Shown: piece by piece, positions 59,891 through 64,000 of the stretch | Layout: each line of letters opens with the position of its first letter | Numbering within the stretch: the first letter of the stretch is position 1 | NCBI GenBank assembly: GCA_021324915.1 | Contig: JAJPIC010000007.1 | Span: forward strand, 1-64,000 | Source: Beijerinckiaceae bacterium | Lineage (GTDB): Bacteria; Pseudomonadota; Alphaproteobacteria; Rhizobiales; Beijerinckiaceae | Direction of reading: 5' to 3' | DNA: 64,000 bases | Made by a program: the position numbers and the translations under genes | Notes under the pieces: generated by a model | Databases searched by the model: none | Seen by the model: only the letters and a program-made list of their open reading frames with translations | What the model was told of the DNA's origin: nothing

Positions 59891-61438
59891 TTAGTGCAGT
59901 GCTTTCAAGCGCCGGCGTTCGACCGACGAGGGAATGCGCAAACTCTCCCGATATTTGGCCACGGTGCGCCGCGCGATATCCACATTCGATGATTTCAGCC
60001 TTTCGACGATTGCATCGTCGGAGAGAATTTCGTCGGCGCTTTCATGATCGATCATCTGTTTGATCCGGAACCGTACGGCTTCGGCGGAATGCGCGCCGCC
60101 CCCATTGTGCGATGCGATTGCGGCGGTAAAGAAATATTTCAATTCGAAAAGACCGCGTGGCGTTACGATATATTTGTTGGAGGTGACGCGCGAGACGGTC
60201 GATTCATGCATGCCGATGGCATCGGCAATTGTTTTCAGATTGAGCGGCTTCAAATATTCGACGCCGCGCGAGAAAAACATGTCCTGCTGGCGAACGATCT
60301 CGCTCGCGACCTTGAGGATGGTGCGCGCCCGCTGCTCGAGGCTCTTTGTCAGCCAATTCGCGCTCTGCAGGCAATTGGAGAGAAAAGACCTGTCGACGTC
60401 ACTGGCCTTCGCGCGGATGACGCGCGTGGCATAGACCTGATTGACGAGCAGGCGCGGCAGAACCTCCGAATTGAGCTCGACGTGCCAAGAACCATCGGGC
60501 AAGGGACGAACGGAAACGTCGGCGACGACAGGCTGAACCGGTGCGCCGCCAAAGACGCGGCCGGGTTTGGGATCGAGCTTGCGGACCTCGGCGATCATGT
60601 CGGCGACATCCTCAGCGCTGACGTTGCAGAGCTTGCGCAAGGCGGCGTAATCGCGCTTGCCGACAAGGTCGAGATGGGCGACGAGCTTCTGCATCGCCGG
60701 ATCGAACCGATCCTTCTCGCGCAATTGGATCGCGATACATTCGGCGAGATTGCGCGCCCCGACCCCGGAAGGCTCGAACGTTTGAATGAGGGCGAGGATC
60801 TTCTCCGCGCGGTCTAGCGGCGCCCCGAGCCGCGCAGCGACTTCGACGAGCGAATCGGTAAAATAGCCGGAATCGTCGATCGAGTCGATCAAAGCCTGAC
60901 CGATCATCCGATCGACGGGATCGGCCGTCGCAAGGCCCAGTTGCGCGGCGAGGTGATCGCGCAGGCTGACTTCGGCGGCCACATAGGCTTCGAGATTGGT
61001 CCAGTCTCCGTCGCCGGAAGGACCGGGCGATCCGGACCAAGAGTTCGCAGAGAGGCCGGCGCCTTCGGAGAAATCCTGGGTTTCGTTCGCAGCAACCGGT
61101 CGATCGTCGTCGAAAGCGTTGGAGAGCTCGGTGCCAAGGCTTGCCTCGAGCGAACCGCGGTCGGTTGCCAGCGCCTCCGAGCTCCAGTCTGCCTCGCCTG
61201 CCTCATTGAAATCGGGCGCATTGTCGGCGTCCGGCTCGGAATCGCCGGCAGCCGGGCCGGGCTCGCCGTCGGGCAGATCGTCGGCACGTTCGAGAAGCGG
61301 ATTACGCTCGAGTTCCTCCTGAACGAAGGCCGCAAGCTCGACATTCGAGAATTGAAGAAGCTTGATCGCCTGCAAGAGCTGCGGCGTCATGACCAGGGTC
61401 TGGCCCTGGCGCAAAAGGAGCTTGGTGGTCAGCGCCAT
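59891..61438 (-). CDS. rpoN: RNA polymerase sigma-54 factor
   Basis: A 515-residue protein. Region I 'LVMTPQLLQAIKLLQFSNVE' is the Gln-rich activator-interaction segment, residues ~50-130 are the acidic region II, then the core-binding domain. The C-terminal RpoN box reads 'ARRTVAKYRESLRIPSS', which recognises the -24 element. It directs transcription from -24/-12 promoters for nitrogen assimilation, transport and related genes. Head of the rpoN-hpf-ptsN block. Confidence 0.97.
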   Translation of the reverse strand: MALTTKLLLRQGQTLVMTPQLLQAIKLLQFSNVELAAFVQEELERNPLLERADDLPDGEPGPAAGDSEPDADNAPDFNEAGEADWSSEALATDRGSLEASLGTELSNAFDDDRPVAANETQDFSEGAGLSANSWSGSPGPSGDGDWTNLEAYVAAEVSLRDHLAAQLGLATADPVDRMIGQALIDSIDDSGYFTDSLVEVAARLGAPLDRAEKILALIQTFEPSGVGARNLAECIAIQLREKDRFDPAMQKLVAHLDLVGKRDYAALRKLCNVSAEDVADMIAEVRKLDPKPGRVFGGAPVQPVVADVSVRPLPDGSWHVELNSEVLPRLLVNQVYATRVIRAKASDVDRSFLSNCLQSANWLTKSLEQRARTILKVASEIVRQQDMFFSRGVEYLKPLNLKTIADAIGMHESTVSRVTSNKYIVTPRGLFELKYFFTAAIASHNGGGAHSAEAVRFRIKQMIDHESADEILSDDAIVERLKSSNVDIARRTVAKYRESLRIPSSVERRRLKALH

Positions 61439-61588
61439 TACACTGCTTACGACCCTGTACCGACAGCGGCAGCCCGGGCCGGCGGCCCGTTTTTTGCTTG
61501 TCCTCGTTATAGCATGGCCGAGGCGCCTGTCTTTCTTTTTTCACGACCTGCAAACGCAATTTTTTCGGATGGAAAACGGCCGCCCCGT

Positions 61589-62353
61589 TCAGGTCCCCGG
61601 CGGCTCTTGCGCCCCGCCGTAATCGACGCCGATGAGGTAGAGCCCGGCAGCGGGCGCCACGACGCCGCAGCGGGCGCGATCGCAAGCTTCGAGCGCGGCC
61701 TGCAAATCGGCGCGCGTCCATTTTCCTGCCCCGACATGTTCGAGCGATCCGACCATGGAGCGCACCTGGTGGTGCAGGAAGGATCGGGCGCTGGCGCGAA
61801 CCTCGATCAGATCGCCGGTTTTCGCGACGTCTAGCCGATCGAGCGTGCGCACGGGGCAGGCGGCTTGGCATTCCGCGTCACGGAAAGTCGAGAAATCATG
61901 CTTGCCGAGGAGGACTTGCGCGGCATCGTGCATCGCCGCCGCATCGAGCGGACGTTTGACCAGCCAGGCGTGCGTCGCCTCGATGGTGAGAGGCGCGCGA
62001 CGGTTGATGATGCGATAAAGATAATGGCGCTTGACCGCGGAAAATCTCGCATCGAAATCGTCAGCCGCTTTTTCCGCGCCTAGAATCGCGATGCGCCGCG
62101 GGCGCAAATGAGCGTTGAGCGCATCGCGCAAAACGTCCGCACGCCAGTCGCGATCGAGATCGGCATGCGCCACTTGCCCCAGCGCGTGAACGCCGGCGTC
62201 GGTGCGACCGGCGCCGCGCACCGCGATCTCCGATCCGCAAAGGGCGGCGAAAGCCGCTTCGATCGCCTCTTGGATCGAGGGGCCGTTCGCCTGCCGCTGC
62301 CAGCCGACGAAATCCGTCCCGTCATATTCTATGGTGAGCTTATAGCGAGGCAT
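61589..62353 (-). CDS. truA: tRNA pseudouridine synthase A
   Basis: A 254-residue enzyme modifying U38-40 in the tRNA anticodon stem-loop. '[20 protein letters not shown]' starts the fold, the catalytic Asp52 is in '[15 protein letters not shown]', then '[16 protein letters not shown]', '[20 protein letters not shown]' and '[18 protein letters not shown]'. Last gene of a def-fmt-truA operon (gaps of 31 and 61 bases). Confidence 0.96.
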   Translation of the reverse strand: MPRYKLTIEYDGTDFVGWQRQANGPSIQEAIEAAFAALCGSEIAVRGAGRTDAGVHALGQVAHADLDRDWRADVLRDALNAHLRPRRIAILGAEKAADDFDARFSAVKRHYLYRIINRRAPLTIEATHAWLVKRPLDAAAMHDAAQVLLGKHDFSTFRDAECQAACPVRTLDRLDVAKTGDLIEVRASARSFLHHQVRSMVGSLEHVGAGKWTRADLQAALEACDRARCGVVAPAAGLYLIGVDYGGAQEPPGT

Positions 62354-62414
62354 CGGAGCACGACGCGGAGCAAAGCCCTAAACGGGGACCCTGGTTCAAT
62401 AAAGACATATTATG

Positions 62415-63341
62415 CTAGCCGAGAAATCTCGTGCCGGCAGGAATGCGCTGGCCGCGCAGGAATTCTGCCGCGCTCATGGGCGACTTGCCGGCGCGCTGCA
62501 CTTCGAGGAGTTGCAAGGCTCCGCTTGCGCAGGCGATTGTCAATTGGTCATCGAGGACGAGGCCCGGCGGCCCGCCGGCCTCGACTTTCCGGCTGCGCAA
62601 AACTTTGATGCGCTCGAGCCCCTTGCCGAAATCGGCTTCGAAGGAGGCGCCGGGGCGAGGCGACAGGGCGCGCACGAGGTTATGCACCTCCGAAGCGCTC
62701 TTCGCCCAGGAAATATGCGCCTCGGCCTTGTCGATCTTCGCGGCGTAAGTGACGCCATCTTGCGCCTGTGGCGTAAAAGTTAGGCGATCGAGGCCGGCGA
62801 GCGCGCGCGCCATCAAGTCGGCACCGAGCGCGGCGAGTTTCTCCCGCAGCTCGCCCGCCGTCACATCAGGTTCGATCGGCACGCGCTCGACGAGTGCCAC
62901 GGGACCCGTATCGAGCCCTTCTTCCATCCGCATGACCACGATGCCCGTCTCGCGATCGCCTGCCATGATGGCGCGCTCCACCGGCGCCGCGCCCCGCCAG
63001 CGCGGGAGAAGCGAAGCGTGAAGATTGAGGCAGCCTCGCACCGGCGCTGCAAGGATGGGCTTCGGCAGGATGAGCCCATAGGCGACGACGACGGCTACAT
63101 CTGCCTGATGGCGTGCAAAGGCAGCGACGGCTTCTTCGCTCTTGAGGCTTTGCGGCGTAAGCACGGGCAGGTCGAGGCTCAGCGCGGCTTGCTGAACGGG
63201 CGAGGGCAGAGTTTCCAATCCGCGCCGTCCCGCCGGCTTCGGTGCCCGCGTATAGACGGCGGCCACGTCATGGCCTTCTTCGACGATCTTGCGCAGAACC
63301 GGCACGGCAAATTCGGGCGTGCCCATGAAGACGACGCGCAC
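62415..63341 (-). CDS. fmt: Methionyl-tRNA formyltransferase
   Basis: A 308-residue protein that formylates Met-tRNA(fMet) using 10-formyl-THF. '[19 protein letters not shown]' at the start, and the catalytic core '[20 protein letters not shown]' (Asn, His) with '[20 protein letters not shown]' (Asp). The C-terminal tRNA-binding domain follows. It lies between def and truA, the conserved translation-initiation order. Confidence 0.96.
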   Translation of the reverse strand: MRVVFMGTPEFAVPVLRKIVEEGHDVAAVYTRAPKPAGRRGLETLPSPVQQAALSLDLPVLTPQSLKSEEAVAAFARHQADVAVVVAYGLILPKPILAAPVRGCLNLHASLLPRWRGAAPVERAIMAGDRETGIVVMRMEEGLDTGPVALVERVPIEPDVTAGELREKLAALGADLMARALAGLDRLTFTPQAQDGVTYAAKIDKAEAHISWAKSASEVHNLVRALSPRPGASFEADFGKGLERIKVLRSRKVEAGGPPGLVLDDQLTIACASGALQLLEVQRAGKSPMSAAEFLRGQRIPAGTRFLG

Positions 63342-63372
63342 GAGAGCCGTCCTTACGATGTTGCAATGGGCG

Positions 63373-63927
63373 TCAAGCGCGCTCGGCTTCGTTTTTGCCG
63401 GCCCCGCGCTCCCGTTCGCGCATTTCCTTGTTGAACTTCTTTAAGACCCGTTCGCGTTTCAGCCGGGAAATGTGATCGATGAAGAGAACGCCGTTCAAAT
63501 GATCGATCTCATGTTGCAGGCAGCGCGCGAGGATTCCATCGGCCTCCAGCTCTTCGCGCTTGCCGGACCGGTCGAGATAGCTGAGCCGTATACGCGCCGG
63601 CCGCTCGACTTCCTCGAAAAATTCGGGAATCGAGAGACAGCCTTCCTCGTGGAGGGATGTTTCCTCCGATGTCGAGAGGATTTCCGGATTGGCGAAGACC
63701 ATCGGGTTAGGGCTTGCGTTCTCGTCTTCCCTTTTGGCGACATCGAGCACGAGCACCCGCTTCGGCACGCCGACCTGGGTCGCGGCGAGGCCAATTCCCG
63801 GCGCATCGTACATCGTCTCGAGCAGGTCATCCATGAGCGCGCGGATTTCGTCATCGACGCGCGCGACGGGCTCGGCGCGCAGGCGCAGCCGTTTGTCGGG
63901 CAGAGTAAGTATGGGTCGCAAAGCCAT
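63373..63927 (-). CDS. def: Peptide deformylase
   Basis: A 184-residue metalloprotease that removes the formyl group from nascent proteins. Motifs: '[20 protein letters not shown]' (motif 1), '[11 protein letters not shown]' (EGCLS, metal Cys) and '[20 protein letters not shown]' (HExxH with two metal His). Start is the ATG giving '[20 protein letters not shown]', the standard N-terminus. First gene of def-fmt-truA. Confidence 0.96.
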   Translation of the reverse strand: MALRPILTLPDKRLRLRAEPVARVDDEIRALMDDLLETMYDAPGIGLAATQVGVPKRVLVLDVAKREDENASPNPMVFANPEILSTSEETSLHEEGCLSIPEFFEEVERPARIRLSYLDRSGKREELEADGILARCLQHEIDHLNGVLFIDHISRLKRERVLKKFNKEMRERERGAGKNEAERA

Positions 63928-64000
63928 GGCGTGTTCGTCAAGTGAAGTCCAACACATAGGCAACAGGCCGGATAAGGTCAAATTCCGCCGCTAGATCTAG

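Overview
The window is chromosomal DNA from a GC-rich alphaproteobacterium, most likely of the order Hyphomicrobiales (Rhizobiales), perhaps near Beijerinckiaceae or Methylocystaceae. The evidence is gene order and lineage-restricted families: rpoN-hpf-ptsN, hisD-UPF0262, cysQ-DUF4170-waaA-DUF2093, Usg, DUF6101, RegBA-type redox regulators and TIGR01459 HAD proteins. I cannot name a genus. All family calls rest on recognising sequence by eye; no search was run.

Layout. 1-7460 is a degraded prophage: prohead protease with acidic tail, a capsid gene cut off and joined to the end of a glycine-rich tail-fibre gene, a small fibre protein, then a lysis-type cassette (SLT transglycosylase, amidase, holin-like, lipoprotein, coiled-coil membrane protein) closed by a strong terminator. 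Tail, portal and terminase genes are absent here. 7551-19215 is housekeeping: glutathione peroxidase, hisD-UPF0262, an MMPL exporter with an apparent CTG start, map-radC, a GGDEF-EAL protein, usg, a molybdoenzyme maturation operon (two XdhC parts plus a MocA-like transferase), and an exported His/Gly/Trp-rich protein. 19526-32628 holds nadE, an alpha/beta hydrolase fused to a histone-H1-like tail, an envelope cluster (exported hydrolase, membrane spermidine-synthase-like protein, Tat-exported PIMT-like protein, polysaccharide flippase), ccdA, an orphan periplasmic binding protein, a flavin reductase and DUF6101.

33077-38882 carries cysQ, DUF4170, waaA (Kdo transferase), DUF2093, six tandem hairpin repeats, a metallophosphoesterase and xseA. 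39021-45060 has a KefB-type antiporter, a compact arsenic operon arsR-arsC-aquaporin read from one promoter, a HAD phosphatase, a single-domain response regulator and ribF. 45104-51031 is cyoABCD (bo-type quinol oxidase) followed on the same strand by the redox pair regBA. 51341-63927 holds murI, an MFS transporter, a TrmJ-like methyltransferase, a large Lhr-like helicase, an acyl-CoA ligase, ptsN-hpf-rpoN, and truA-fmt-def.

How the genes work together. The cyo-regBA block couples a terminal oxidase to a quinone/redox-sensing two-component system. The ars operon fits arsenate reduction with arsenite exit through a channel instead of a pump. The rpoN block is the standard sigma-54/nitrogen-PTS neighbourhood. 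The most unusual items are the hydrolase-H1 tail fusion, the capsid/tail-fibre deletion scar, the six-copy hairpin array, the exported SAM-fold protein, the CTG start and the short HPF. I saw no CRISPR array, rRNA, tRNA, transposase or recognised defence system, and no clear case for a wholly new multi-gene system.
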